From: an uncultured Flavobacteriales bacterium
Lineage (GTDB): Bacteria > Bacteroidota > Bacteroidia > Flavobacteriales_G > Salibacteraceae
Length of the DNA: 64,000 nt
Direction of reading: 5' to 3'
NCBI GenBank assembly: GCA_937121175.1
Contig: CAKZKD010000027.1
Location: forward strand, 1-64,000
The notes beneath the pieces were generated by a model that ran no database searches, was not told the DNA's origin, and saw only the letters and a program-made list of their open reading frames with translations. Below are positions 7,713 to 16,711 of this stretch, piece by piece; positions within the stretch are counted from its first letter, which is position 1, and every line of letters starts with the position of its first letter. The position numbers were made by a program, and so were the translations under genes.

Positions 7713-9992
7713 ATGCGAAAAACAGGAATTGTACTTTTAATTTTGTTGGGTTTCTCAGCTGTGCAAGCGCAACACGCGCAACTTTCTGATTATCGGATTT
7801 TCGACTCTGTTGTAGTCACCAATGGCAATGACACCCTAAACTTTCCTTGGTCTGGTGGATTTTTAAGACCCCTGTTTTCTGACATTAACCTTAATCACGA
7901 TTCACTGCAAGACCTCATCGTTTTTGACAAAGGCTCTTTTCAGCATCAAACTTTTATTAGAACCGCCGAGGGAAGCAATTTTCAATTATCAAGAAATTAT
8001 ACAGGTAGCCTGTCTTCCAGTAGGTTTTTTAGTTTGTTCGAGGATTTCAACAATGATGGTTTGGAAGACCAAGTATTTAACCAAGATGGAATACTGGGAT
8101 TCAATAAAAACGTATCCACTAATCCAAATGAATTGGTTTTTGAACGCATACTTTTCCCTGACCCCAATAACGCTCAAAACCGAAGTATAAATTCGAGTTT
8201 TATGTTCAATAACAAACCCAATAGCTTCACCATTGGCGCGAGCGAAATCCCCGCTATTGCTGATGTCGATGCAGATGGGGATTTAGATATTGGAGTTTTA
8301 ATTGTTGGTTTGGGTTCTGTATATTTATACGAAAACACCGGCGTAAACGATCATGGAACTTTTGACACCTTGGAGTTTTCTCTTACCGATTTTTGCTGGG
8401 CTGGGTTTTCAGATAATCTAAGCGAGTTTTACGTGAATTTAGGCAGTTGTAATGGCAAATTACTAAAAAATGCGTCCCGACACGGAGGAGCAAACATTAC
8501 TGCTACGGACTTGGACTGCAATGGATTACCCGATTTAATTATTGGATTTCAAGGAGAAGAACGTGTTATTGGACTGTACAACGAAGGCATTCCATCATCC
8601 GCAAAAATGACCCGCCAAGACACCATGTATCCAGTTACTACAACCACAATTAGGTCCCCATTATTTCCTTACGTAAATAGTCTGAAGATTAACTCGGATA
8701 GCATTGATGATTTCCTGATTTCACCAACGGATGAATTAAACGGAGCCAACCACAAACAAGTCCAGTATTACGCCACAAGACCTGACACAACTTGTTTTCA
8801 GCGTTTCCTTTCGCAAGATTTTGTGTCTAATCAGCACATTGATATTGGAGAAGATTCAAGATTTATATTAATCGATATTAATGGGGATAGTTTACTAGAC
8901 ATTTTGGGAACAAGTTTGAGGTTGCACAACGGAGACTCCACCTGGAATGCAGTTCACTACTGGAAAAATTCAGGTACTAAAAATCGCCCACAATTCGAGT
9001 TAGTATCCGAAAATTACTTGGACATCCCTTTTGCAAACAAAAACGATTTGAGCGTTTATGCTGTCGATTTAAACAACGACAGCTCCATGGATTTGGTAAT
9101 GGCCAACGAAGACGGATTACTGAAATGGCTAAAAAACACAGCACTTCCCGGAGATTCTGCTGTTTTTGTGCAAACTGGATCTAGCTTAGATTCCTTAAAA
9201 TTGGATCCCTTTCCAAGGTGTAAGTTTTATGATTTTAATGGCGATTCGCTGCCAGACTTGTTAGCAGGTTCATACATTGCTGAGTTGGATTATCACCAAA
9301 ATGTAGGAACCAAGTCAAACGCCGAATTCAAAAAATCACCTACTCTACCAAATTTTGGAGGCATTAATCACCGCGACAACAGCAACAACGGATTCTTGCA
9401 AGCTACTGTTATTCAATCAGATACCAATGGATTAAATGCCGATTCGGTTTCGTTGGCAACCTACTTATATATCGGATGCTCAAACGGTTGGCTGTACCAA
9501 TATGTAAAAGATTCTGGCGGTTCGGTTGATGACTATTCCTTGTTGGATAGTGTGTTCCTGTACAACAGAAATATTACGCCATCGGCTGGTGACATAAATG
9601 GAGACTCCAAGCCAGACTTAATTTACGGAATGATTACCGGCGGTGCTTCTTTGCTGATGAAAGACAACGGATTTGTAATTCCGCCACCCAAAGAAGAGGA
9701 CAAGGACCCTGATGTTAAAGACACTACAAACATCAATGAGAAGAAAATGGAGTTACCACAGTGGGATTTATTCCCGAACCCAACATCAAATACAATTACA
9801 ATTTCTTCGAAAAACCAAGAGTTCGACCTGACCCAGTTGAGCATTATCAACATTAATGGTCAAACGGTTTTTTCTGCTAGTTTGAATCAAAACCAACAAG
9901 AAATTGATGTTAGTGAAATACCGGCTGGTGTTTATGTGGTTTTACTTAAAAATGAGACTACATCTCAGTCGATTCGGTTAATCAAAAACTAA
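7713..9992 (+). CDS. FG-GAP/VCBS-repeat protein secreted by T9SS
   Basis: A 759-residue secreted protein. Residues 1-19 are a signal peptide (MRKTGIVLLILLGFSAVQAQ). The body has repeated calcium-binding-like blades such as DINLNHDSLQDLIVF, DVDADGDLDIGVL, DLDCNGLPDLIIG, DINGDSLLDILG, DLNNDSSMDLVMAN, DFNGDSLPDLLAG and DINGDSKPDLIYG. These are the FG-GAP (VCBS) repeats that build an integrin-like beta-propeller. A short PPPKEEDKDPD linker leads to a type A T9SS sorting domain: LFPNPTSNTITIS, then LSIININGQTVF and IPAGVYVVLL. The mature protein should be exported and attached to the cell surface or released. TAGATTTG (7700-7707) resembles a -7 box but sits only five bases before the ATG. The gene converges with, and overlaps by four bases, the peptidase gene. 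The ligand is unknown. Confidence 0.88.
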   Translation: MRKTGIVLLILLGFSAVQAQHAQLSDYRIFDSVVVTNGNDTLNFPWSGGFLRPLFSDINLNHDSLQDLIVFDKGSFQHQTFIRTAEGSNFQLSRNYTGSLSSSRFFSLFEDFNNDGLEDQVFNQDGILGFNKNVSTNPNELVFERILFPDPNNAQNRSINSSFMFNNKPNSFTIGASEIPAIADVDADGDLDIGVLIVGLGSVYLYENTGVNDHGTFDTLEFSLTDFCWAGFSDNLSEFYVNLGSCNGKLLKNASRHGGANITATDLDCNGLPDLIIGFQGEERVIGLYNEGIPSSAKMTRQDTMYPVTTTTIRSPLFPYVNSLKINSDSIDDFLISPTDELNGANHKQVQYYATRPDTTCFQRFLSQDFVSNQHIDIGEDSRFILIDINGDSLLDILGTSLRLHNGDSTWNAVHYWKNSGTKNRPQFELVSENYLDIPFANKNDLSVYAVDLNNDSSMDLVMANEDGLLKWLKNTALPGDSAVFVQTGSSLDSLKLDPFPRCKFYDFNGDSLPDLLAGSYIAELDYHQNVGTKSNAEFKKSPTLPNFGGINHRDNSNNGFLQATVIQSDTNGLNADSVSLATYLYIGCSNGWLYQYVKDSGGSVDDYSLLDSVFLYNRNITPSAGDINGDSKPDLIYGMITGGASLLMKDNGFVIPPPKEEDKDPDVKDTTNINEKKMELPQWDLFPNPTSNTITISSKNQEFDLTQLSIININGQTVFSASLNQNQQEIDVSEIPAGVYVVLLKNETTSQSIRLIKN

Positions 9993-11125
9993 ATCCCTAA
10001 CTTCTTACGAATTGCTTTGGGCACTGCATCCTTGTGCACCATAATCGCAACCGTCTTTAATTTAAAGTACGTTTCGGATGTATAAAGAAAACCTCCACAA
10101 CTGTTTCTATCTGACCCCCAACTGTTTTTCGTGTAATAAAAAGTATTTCCGTTTTGGTCTTTACATTTTCCAGTAATGTGCATCAAATGATCGTCGGTAG
10201 TTGCAAAATTATTGAACAGCTCTTGCCTAGTTTCCGGAGTTACTTCGGCTTCTTTAATTACAGTTTCGAAAATTGTGTCTTTTTCTGCTCTAGACATTTG
10301 CGCCCAAGGAGTTTCTGGAACAACAGCCAACCCATTTTTGAATGAGAAACCGCGCTCGCTTACATCCGCATCCCATGCAACGCTAAAACCTTGGTCTAGG
10401 GCATTGTTCATAATGCTTACTAGATCATCCAACGGCACATTATAGTAGCTGCTCATTGTCCAATTATCAGGAATAAACAAAATTTCTTCTTCGTACTCGC
10501 CCAAATGGGTGAATGATGTAAACTCAATGTAATCGTCTAGGTTTATTCCCGTCGCTTTCAAGGTTTCTGCTCCTTTAGCATCGGTATCTTCATTTACTTC
10601 ACCAAGGTACTCGTCAAGCGTGGCGGTGTATGCTGGCCACCAACTATCAGAGAGTGTTTTGTTTGGGCGTTTTACAGCCACTTCTACCATTGATTTGGTA
10701 ATTGCATCTAATTCGGCATGAACAGGTTTACCGTACGAAACAGGCTTTTCATCATAATCCGATTCTTTCATGAATCCGTGCTTTTTTGCCACTTCAATAA
10801 TGTCATGAAACTGCCCGCCTGGACCAAACTGAAACTTGCCATGCATACTTAAATAACGTTCGGCTTTCATTTCGTAAGCATGACGAACAATGTACATCTC
10901 CGATAAATTTATAGCCGGCATCCCCATTCTAATCATTTCGGACTCAAAGAAGCTTAGCCCACCAAAACTCCAACAAGTACCTGACCTGTATTGATTAGAA
11001 ACCGGCAGAGCCTCCAAGTTTGTGCAATCATTAAACTCATAAGCACCCACTTTTTCATTATTTTCCTGAGCCGAAATGCCTACAGAAGCAATTAGAATTA
11101 TTGATAGTGTATATATCCTTTTCAT
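9989..11125 (-). CDS. Secreted C1-family peptidase (PepC/bleomycin hydrolase-like)
   Basis: A papain-fold cysteine peptidase of the aminopeptidase C family. Starting at 11125 gives a signal peptide (MKRIYTLSIILIASVGISAQ). The oxyanion Gln and the catalytic Cys lie in NQYRSGTCWSFGG, with Cys at about residue 51. The His is in DDHLMHITG and the Asn in YYTKNSWG. At 378 residues it is shorter than cytosolic PepC (~440-450). Classical PepC is cytoplasmic, so the signal peptide points to periplasmic peptide trimming, as in other Bacteroidota copies. An upstream in-frame start at 11149 would overlap the permease gene and spoil the signal peptide. With the start used here, the gap to the upstream LolE-like gene is 10 bases, so the two are probably co-transcribed. 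Confidence 0.88.
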   Translation of the reverse strand: MKRIYTLSIILIASVGISAQENNEKVGAYEFNDCTNLEALPVSNQYRSGTCWSFGGLSFFESEMIRMGMPAINLSEMYIVRHAYEMKAERYLSMHGKFQFGPGGQFHDIIEVAKKHGFMKESDYDEKPVSYGKPVHAELDAITKSMVEVAVKRPNKTLSDSWWPAYTATLDEYLGEVNEDTDAKGAETLKATGINLDDYIEFTSFTHLGEYEEEILFIPDNWTMSSYYNVPLDDLVSIMNNALDQGFSVAWDADVSERGFSFKNGLAVVPETPWAQMSRAEKDTIFETVIKEAEVTPETRQELFNNFATTDDHLMHITGKCKDQNGNTFYYTKNSWGSDRNSCGGFLYTSETYFKLKTVAIMVHKDAVPKAIRKKLGI

Positions 11126-11135
11126 ATTCAAAAAT

Positions 11136-12359
11136 TTAAGTACGTTCAAAATTGGAGTTTTTATTCAATAACCATCGCGTTGGCAACCAAGAACACGCAA
11201 AACCAATTATTCCAACAATTCCAACAACGGAAATAATGTCCAAGATTTGAATTTCTATTGGGTAAAATGGTGCAACACTCCCGGCTTGCAGCTTCAAAAG
11301 CCCCACATGCTGTTGCAATAAACAGAGTATAAGTCCAAGCAAAATTCCACCTCCTCCTCCAATGAGACTAATAAGCATTCCTTCCATCAAAAACGTTTTT
11401 TGCATTTCCGATTTTCCGAATCCCATAGCGCTAAGGGTGTATAAGTCGTTCTTTTTTTCGAGAATCAATACAGTAAGAGAACCCAACATATTAAATGAAG
11501 CAATTCCTAAAATGAACGTTAGAATAAAAAACGTAATCCACTTTTCGGTTTGATTCGTTTTGTAAAGCAGCTCGTTTAATTGAAATCGAGTTTTAGCTAT
11601 AAACCCATTTGGAATTTGAGCTTGAATTATTTGAGCATACTGCTCTGAATCTAATTCTGGCTCAAGACCGACTTCATAAGAAGTGACTTTATTTTCTTGC
11701 TGCAAAAGTGCGGAGGTAAAATCATAAGGCATCACAGCATATTGATAATCGAATTCTGGATTAATACTAAAAATAGCCGATGGATATAAAATATCGGTAT
11801 TGAATGCCTCGGTAATATTATTTCCAACTTTCGAATTTCTTTTAGCTGCATACGCCTTTACCGGTTCAAAAATGTGATTAAGAAAAACGTTTAGCTGATC
11901 AGCCACTCCGTAGCCTAGTATTACATAGTTGGTTTCTTCATCTTTCAATAGCAATTTACCGTCAAAAAGCATAGAATCTAATCGACTCATTTTCAAAAAA
12001 TCATCAGTAACCCCTTTTGCTGTAACAAAAAACTGCGCCTTTTTATATTTCAATAAAACGGTTTCTTCAATACTCGGAGAAACGTATTTAACTCCTTCAA
12101 TTGCTCGAATTTGTTCCTCTGGAAGACTGTCCAAATGAAACGTCTTACCTTCCTTCAACTCAATTCTAATGTCCGGCTGAAAGCTGCTGTACATGCTTCC
12201 AACTAATGTTTCAAGTCCATTGAAAGCAGAAAGCACTACTACCAACGCCATAGCACCAATACCTACACCGAGCATAGATATACCAGTAATTACATTGATA
12301 ATATTATGCGATTTTTTCGCAAAAAAGTACCTGCGAGCTATTAGAAACGGAAGGTTCAA
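11136..12359 (-). CDS. LolC/LolE-like ABC permease (lipoprotein release, MacB/FtsX fold)
   Basis: A 407-residue inner-membrane protein with the LolC/E layout. A first helix (IINVITGISMLGVGIGAMALVVVLSAFNG) is followed by a ~230-residue periplasmic domain. Three helices close the protein: WITFFILTFILGIASFNMLG, GMLISLIGGGGGILLGLIL and ILDIISVVGIVGIIGF. The start MNLPFLIARRYFFAKKSHN is typical of the family. Known members pair with the LolD ATPase to move lipoproteins from the inner membrane towards LolA; no lolD is adjacent. It lies two bases downstream of rbfA, an order I recall from other Bacteroidota, and is probably in one transcript with rbfA and the peptidase gene. Other FtsX-type exporters remain possible. 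Confidence 0.85.
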   Translation of the reverse strand: MNLPFLIARRYFFAKKSHNIINVITGISMLGVGIGAMALVVVLSAFNGLETLVGSMYSSFQPDIRIELKEGKTFHLDSLPEEQIRAIEGVKYVSPSIEETVLLKYKKAQFFVTAKGVTDDFLKMSRLDSMLFDGKLLLKDEETNYVILGYGVADQLNVFLNHIFEPVKAYAAKRNSKVGNNITEAFNTDILYPSAIFSINPEFDYQYAVMPYDFTSALLQQENKVTSYEVGLEPELDSEQYAQIIQAQIPNGFIAKTRFQLNELLYKTNQTEKWITFFILTFILGIASFNMLGSLTVLILEKKNDLYTLSAMGFGKSEMQKTFLMEGMLISLIGGGGGILLGLILCLLQQHVGLLKLQAGSVAPFYPIEIQILDIISVVGIVGIIGFACSWLPTRWLLNKNSNFERT

Positions 12360-12361
12360 AC

Positions 12362-12700
12362 TTATTTTTTAAGCAACTCGTCGATGCGTTCGCTATAATC
12401 TAAACTATCGTCAACATGAAAGGCCAACTCAGGAATAATTCGAACTTGCTTCCCTATTTTTTTTCCTAATATTCCTCTAATAAAAGAGGCGTTTTTACGA
12501 ACCACTGCAATTACGGTACTTGCGTTCTTACTCGGAAAAACACTCAAATAGACTTTAGCAAAAGACAGGTCTGGACTGATGCGAATAACCGTAACCGAAA
12601 CCATTTCGTTAATGCCAAATCCACGAGTTTCAGCCTGAAAAATTGTACTCAAATCTCTTTTCAGTAAACTCTCAACTTTTTCTTGTCTTATTCCGCTCAT
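12362..12700 (-). CDS. rbfA: Ribosome-binding factor A
   Basis: A 112-residue KH-fold protein that binds immature 30S subunits and helps 16S rRNA maturation, including at low temperature. Visible hallmarks are the N-terminal RQEKVESLLKRDLSTIF, then VTVIRISPDLSFAKVYLSVF and IIPELAFHVDDSLDYSERIDELL; the last is the conserved C-terminal P-x-L-x-F-x-x-D signature. Length is normal. It is the first gene of a likely rbfA, LolE-like permease, C1 peptidase operon on the minus strand and faces the divergent ABC exporter gene across about 110 bases. Confidence 0.93.
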   Translation of the reverse strand: MSGIRQEKVESLLKRDLSTIFQAETRGFGINEMVSVTVIRISPDLSFAKVYLSVFPSKNASTVIAVVRKNASFIRGILGKKIGKQVRIIPELAFHVDDSLDYSERIDELLKK

Positions 12701-12812
12701 GGCAACAAAGTTAATGTTCTTGTTTATGTGTCGCCATTGTTTACCCCGTTGATTGTTAGTTAATAAAGCCCAATAGCTAACGGTACTTTTAGGTTTGATT
12801 AATTTTGCTTTC

Positions 12813-14660
12813 TTGAAAAACCTGATAAAAATATTGAGCCTCGTTCGTAATTACAAACGCTTTGCGTTTATGAACTTGTTTTTCAATCTATTAGCTGTCA
12901 TTTTTTCCTTGTTTTCAATGACCTTATTAATTCCTTTTTTGGACCTGATATTTGTAAAAGGCGACGATGAATTCCAAGAGTTTTACAATAAAGGATTGGT
13001 AACTTTTGATTTTTCCATTGAAAGTGCCATTGATATTTTCAATTACCATCTTAGCAAACTGATTATTGAAGCACCAAGCATTATGGATGGAAAAGGTGAT
13101 GCTCTGTTGTTTTTATGTGTGATAATTGTTTTTGCATTTTTCTTCAAAAACCTTTTTGGTTACTTGGCACTATTTGTAATGGCCAAAGTCAGAAATGGCG
13201 TATTGCGAGATTTGCGAGAAGGCACCTACAAAAAGTTATTGGTTCTGCCGCTTTCTTATTACAGTGAAGAGAAAAAAGGTGACATAATTTCCAAAATGAG
13301 CAACGATGTCGTTGAAATTGAGTGGTCTGTATTGTTGGGTATTGAATTAATTTTTAGAGAACCACTAAGTATCGCGTTAATTCTAAGCACCATGATTTAC
13401 ATCAGCCCAGAGCTTACCATTTTTGTTTTTGCCATGCTTCCGTTAACCGCACTATTAATTGGAAAGGTTGGTAATTCGCTAAAACGCACATCTACCAAAG
13501 GTCAAGAAATGGCCGGTAGTATTATTGCTTCGCTCGAAGAGACTCTTGGTGGGCTTAGAATCATAAAAGCTTTTAATGCAGAAGCGACAAGCATCAAAAA
13601 ATTTGAAAACCTCAACCTTAAGTATTTCAACCTAATGGTTAACATGTACCGAAAACGAGATTTGGCCTCTCCAATGAGTGAGTTTTTAGGAGTAGGGATT
13701 TTGGTTATCATTCTCTGGTTTGGCGGTAAAATTGTGCTAGATGGAGAAATGGATCCTTCGGAATTCATTGCCTTTATTATGCTTTTTTCTCAGATAATTT
13801 CGCCAGCCAAATCATTAGCTAAGGCCTGGTATAATGTACAAAAAGGCGCGGCAAGTGCAGACCGACTTGGCGAATTGGTTAATGCCAAAAACACGATTAC
13901 TGATGAAAAAGATGCTGTTGATATCAGTTCTTTTTCAAAAAGTATAGAATATAAAAATGTGAGTTTTAAGTACGACAAAGATTTAGTGCTTAAAAATGTG
14001 TCACTTTCCTTAGAAAAAGGAAAAACTATTGCTTTGGTTGGCGCCAGTGGTGGTGGCAAATCAACCTTAGCCGATTTACTTCCACGGTTTTATGACCCAA
14101 TTGAAGGTGACATTTTAATTGACGGAACTCCGATTCGGAAAGCAGGTATAAAAAGTGTTCGAAATCAAATGGGTATCGTAACGCAACAATCCATTCTGTT
14201 CAACGATTCGATAGTTAACAACATTGCGTTTGGCTCAGAAAACGCCACGATGGAAGATGTTATTGAGGCTGCAAAAATTGCAAATGCCCATGACTTTATT
14301 TCAAAATTTCCGGATGGTTATCAAACCAATATTGGAGATGGTGGTGGAAAATTATCTGGAGGTCAGAAACAAAGAATTAGCATTGCCAGAGCTATTCTAA
14401 AAAACCCGCCAATTTTAATTCTGGATGAGGCCACTTCTGCTCTCGACACCGAATCGGAACAATTGGTTCAGAGTGCCTTGAACAATCTAATGAAAAACAG
14501 AACATCTCTAGTGATTGCCCACCGATTATCTACCATTCAAAATGCCGATACAATTTTAGTAATAGATGCTGGCGAAATTGCCGAAAGCGGCACGCACGAT
14601 GAATTGATATCTTTGAAGGGAATTTATTATAACCTTTGCCAACTGCAAAGCTTTGCATAA
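12813..14660 (+). CDS. MsbA-like ABC exporter (fused permease and ATPase)
   Basis: About 615 residues. An ABC transmembrane domain of six helices (residues ~15-345) precedes a nucleotide-binding domain. That domain has Walker A GASGGGKST, signature LSGGQKQR, Walker B ILILDEATSALD and H-loop IAHRLSTIQ. In this family (MsbA, lipid A flippase and related exporters) a homodimer flips lipids or drugs out of the inner leaflet. The start is not obvious. TTG at 12813 gives MKNLIKILSLVRNYKRF, the best match to usual family N-termini; TTG at 12795 would add six residues; the first in-frame ATG (12870) would cut into helix 1. It is followed closely by a T9SS cargo gene (28-base gap), but a functional link is not evident. 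Substrate unknown. Confidence 0.88.
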   Translation: MKNLIKILSLVRNYKRFAFMNLFFNLLAVIFSLFSMTLLIPFLDLIFVKGDDEFQEFYNKGLVTFDFSIESAIDIFNYHLSKLIIEAPSIMDGKGDALLFLCVIIVFAFFFKNLFGYLALFVMAKVRNGVLRDLREGTYKKLLVLPLSYYSEEKKGDIISKMSNDVVEIEWSVLLGIELIFREPLSIALILSTMIYISPELTIFVFAMLPLTALLIGKVGNSLKRTSTKGQEMAGSIIASLEETLGGLRIIKAFNAEATSIKKFENLNLKYFNLMVNMYRKRDLASPMSEFLGVGILVIILWFGGKIVLDGEMDPSEFIAFIMLFSQIISPAKSLAKAWYNVQKGAASADRLGELVNAKNTITDEKDAVDISSFSKSIEYKNVSFKYDKDLVLKNVSLSLEKGKTIALVGASGGGKSTLADLLPRFYDPIEGDILIDGTPIRKAGIKSVRNQMGIVTQQSILFNDSIVNNIAFGSENATMEDVIEAAKIANAHDFISKFPDGYQTNIGDGGGKLSGGQKQRISIARAILKNPPILILDEATSALDTESEQLVQSALNNLMKNRTSLVIAHRLSTIQNADTILVIDAGEIAESGTHDELISLKGIYYNLCQLQSFA

Positions 14661-14687
14661 CGTCTAATGATTAGAAAATAACACACT

Positions 14688-16214
14688 ATGAAATTAAAAC
14701 AATACTCAATTTTAAGTCTGTTGACTTTTGGAATATTCAGCCTTTCGGCACAAATTGTAGTCGATAGTTCAGATTTGTATGTCTCGCCTGACACCATAAA
14801 CGTTGTAAAAACAACAAACGCTTCTATTCTAGACCTTAATGACTTAACAGGATCGGGTAATCAGTCTTGGGATTTTACCCCACTAAAAGCAGATTCGGTT
14901 CAACAAATAATAATTAGAAATACAGACAACAGCAATCCGGTTGACAACAAATTTACGGATGCTAAAATGGTAGTTCAAAGGCCTGGTGAAGGTAATGCAT
15001 ACTTGTTACTAACCGCCGATTCTCTGACTGTAGATGGTTTTGCTGATTTTGTTTTTGATGCCGGAATAACTGCAGATGTAAACCTCGATCCGAACCTAAA
15101 ATTAATTGATTTGCCTGTTTCATATTTAGATGTTTATTCAACATCTGCCAGAATTGATTCTACTATTGATTCCAATATTTTTTTAGGCCCTATTCGCGTT
15201 GCAGACTCAATAAGAGTAGAAGCTATTCTCGAACAAACCACAACCGTTGGAGCTTATGGCCCACTAAAAACGGTTCAGACAAACTTCAACACGCTCAGAC
15301 TTAAAACCGTTGAAAAGCAAACAACCATAGTTTACATCCATCAAATAGCAGGTGGTACAGGTTGGAGAGAACAGGACCGTAGTGTTGCAACTATAAACCG
15401 ATACACTTGGTTGGCAAAGGACAGAGGTTATCAAGTAGCAGAAGTGACAACAGATAGTGCTGAAACTAGTATTCTAACTGCTCAGTTTATGTTAATTGAT
15501 TCATTGTACGGGTTTATGACAGATCAAGTGAACCCTAATTGTTATGGCGAAGACCAAGGAACTGCCACCTTCAAAAAGGTTATTGGGTCTAATAATATTA
15601 CATACGCCTGGAGCGCAAGTACAGGGAGTCAAACCACAGCTACTGCTACTAAGTTGACCGCGGGAACTCACACAGTTACGGTTACAGACAATAACAGTAA
15701 TCAAACCTTTGTAGATTCGGTAGTCCTTACAGAACCAGATTCTTTGCAAATAAATATTATATCAGTAATTGATGAAACCAATGCTGGAAAAGATGGCTCA
15801 ATTGAAATTGCTGTTGCGGGTGGTTCTCCACCTTACACTTTCTCCTGGGATAAATCGACTAGTAATATTGCCCTTGCTCAAAATTTGGAAGGAGGCACGC
15901 ACACCATTACAGTAAAAGATGTTCCGGGTTGCACAAAAATCATCACCCAAGACCTTACGTCTGCAGTTGGTATGACAGAATTACACATGAGTAACATTGA
16001 AGTGTTCCCTAATCCAGCTACTTCTAAAATTCAAATTAGTGGATTTGAGGGTCAAGCAACTATTTCTATAATCAACTATGCCGGCCAATTAGTGTTAGAA
16101 AAAGATATTTTAAATAGTGAATTTGTGTCTATTGAAAACCTCGAAAAGGGAGTTTACTTTCTTAATATTTACAACGAGGAAGCTTCGACTACACACAGCA
16201 TTGTTGTTCAATAA
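14688..16214 (+). CDS. T9SS-secreted protein with two SprB-like repeats
   Basis: A 508-residue protein with a signal peptide (MKLKQYSILSLLTFGIFSLSAQ). A ~250-residue N-terminal region of unknown fold (TGSGNQSWDFTPLKADS and onward) precedes two SprB-like repeats. The first is NPNCYGEDQGTATFKKV with AGTHTVTVTDNNSNQ; the second is DGSIEIAVAGGSPPYTFSWD with GGTHTITVKD. A type A T9SS sorting domain follows: EVFPNPATSKIQISGF, ISIINYAGQLVLEK, LEKGVYFLNIY. The opening 'GSGNQSWDF' style is common in secreted Bacteroidota proteins of unknown role. It should be exported through T9SS and cut at the sorting domain. The + strand terminator at 16240-16270 ends the transcript. Confidence 0.85.
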   Translation: MKLKQYSILSLLTFGIFSLSAQIVVDSSDLYVSPDTINVVKTTNASILDLNDLTGSGNQSWDFTPLKADSVQQIIIRNTDNSNPVDNKFTDAKMVVQRPGEGNAYLLLTADSLTVDGFADFVFDAGITADVNLDPNLKLIDLPVSYLDVYSTSARIDSTIDSNIFLGPIRVADSIRVEAILEQTTTVGAYGPLKTVQTNFNTLRLKTVEKQTTIVYIHQIAGGTGWREQDRSVATINRYTWLAKDRGYQVAEVTTDSAETSILTAQFMLIDSLYGFMTDQVNPNCYGEDQGTATFKKVIGSNNITYAWSASTGSQTTATATKLTAGTHTVTVTDNNSNQTFVDSVVLTEPDSLQINIISVIDETNAGKDGSIEIAVAGGSPPYTFSWDKSTSNIALAQNLEGGTHTITVKDVPGCTKIITQDLTSAVGMTELHMSNIEVFPNPATSKIQISGFEGQATISIINYAGQLVLEKDILNSEFVSIENLEKGVYFLNIYNEEASTTHSIVVQ

Positions 16215-16239
16215 ATAAATTTTCAATCCAAAAACATTG

Positions 16240-16270
16240 AAAGCCGTGCATTTATTGCGGGGCTTTTTTT
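16240..16270 (+). terminator. Intrinsic terminator after the 14688 gene
   Basis: AAAGCC (16240-16245) pairs with GGCTTT (16261-16266), with additional CCG/CGG and GCA/TGC pairing inside, and the stem runs into a seven-T tail. It lies 26 bases after the stop codon at 16214. Confidence 0.65.
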
Positions 16271-16454
16271 GGCTCTTTCTAGTAAATCGTTCAAATACAT
16301 GATTAGCCGCGCTGAGCGCCTTCTTCGGTTCTGAAACTGTTTACTCACCAGCAGGAACATTGCCCTAATAGGGACAAGTCTCACATTATTCTAAACCACT
16401 GCCTTTTTTTGATTTACAATCAAATCGTTGACTAATGTTTTCAAAAAACAGGTC

Positions 16455-16491
16455 AAAAAAAAAGCTCAATTCCGTAATGAAATTGAGCTTT
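16455..16491 (-). terminator. Strong intrinsic terminator of the candidate small RNA
   Basis: A perfect 11-bp inverted repeat (AAAGCTCAATT at 16461-16471 with AATTGAGCTTT at 16481-16491) and a nine-base loop, followed on the minus strand by nine consecutive T (16463-16455). The + strand side is weaker (TTTAAATTTTT), so the main direction is minus. Confidence 0.85.
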
Positions 16492-16557
16492 AAATTTTTG
16501 ATTTTCGATTTGGGACCTGAGGTTCCCTCTGCTTGTGTAAACACAAACCCTATACAG

Positions 16558-16673
16558 AGGGAGGTCCCAACCAACCAATCTTGAATATCTAAAAGTAGCT
16601 TTCTGTTTTTTTAGGACCTTGAGTCCCTTCAGTAATAGGGTGTACCGAAGGGAGGTCCCAACCAACCAATCTT
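16558..16673 (-). repeat. 25-base direct repeat, two copies, within the small RNA
   Basis: Bases 16558-16582 and 16649-16673 are identical over 25 positions, spanning the 3' arm of each hairpin on the + strand plus the adjoining CCAACCAACCAATC. The stretch between the copies is not repeated, apart from the paired arms that fold back on each copy. Confidence 0.9.
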
Positions 16674-16711
16674 TGAAAACTACTGTTTTCTGCTTTGTTA
16701 AAGAACTGGCG

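Larger units (their letters stand above)
16455..16705 (-). ncRNA. Candidate ~250-nt small RNA with two tandem hairpins
   Basis: No convincing protein is encoded in this part of the 538-base gap. On the minus strand there is a -7 box at 16719-16712. The two copies of a motif (16673-16649 and 16582-16558), each reading GATTGGTTGGTTGGGACCTC as it begins, are 91 bases apart. Each opens a hairpin, and a terminator follows at 16491-16461. Hairpin A pairs AGGTCC (16653-16658) with GGACCT (16614-16619), and GAAGGGA (16647-16653) with TCCCTTC (16624-16630). Hairpin B pairs AGGTCCC (16562-16568) with GGGACCT (16512-16518), and CAGAGGGA (16555-16562) with TCCCTCTG (16524-16531). The inner stems differ in sequence but stay paired, and both have a 4-5 base bulge on the same side, so RNA structure is being kept. 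I do not recognise a known RNA family. The 5' end is estimated from the promoter. Confidence 0.6.

Noticed and set aside
12800-12807. TAATTTTG as a promoter for the ABC exporter
   Set aside because: It overlaps or directly abuts the likely start codon at 12813 and has no -33 partner.
16281-16440. Possible decayed gene in the 160 bases before the small-RNA terminator
   Set aside because: Both strands give only short broken frames; small palindromes (GCGCTGAGCGC, CCCTAATAGGG) are too short to support a feature.
16386-16665. Short open frames across the small-RNA region, minus strand
   Set aside because: They are made of the repeated hairpin bases, have no conserved-looking residues, and cross the promoter-terminator RNA unit.
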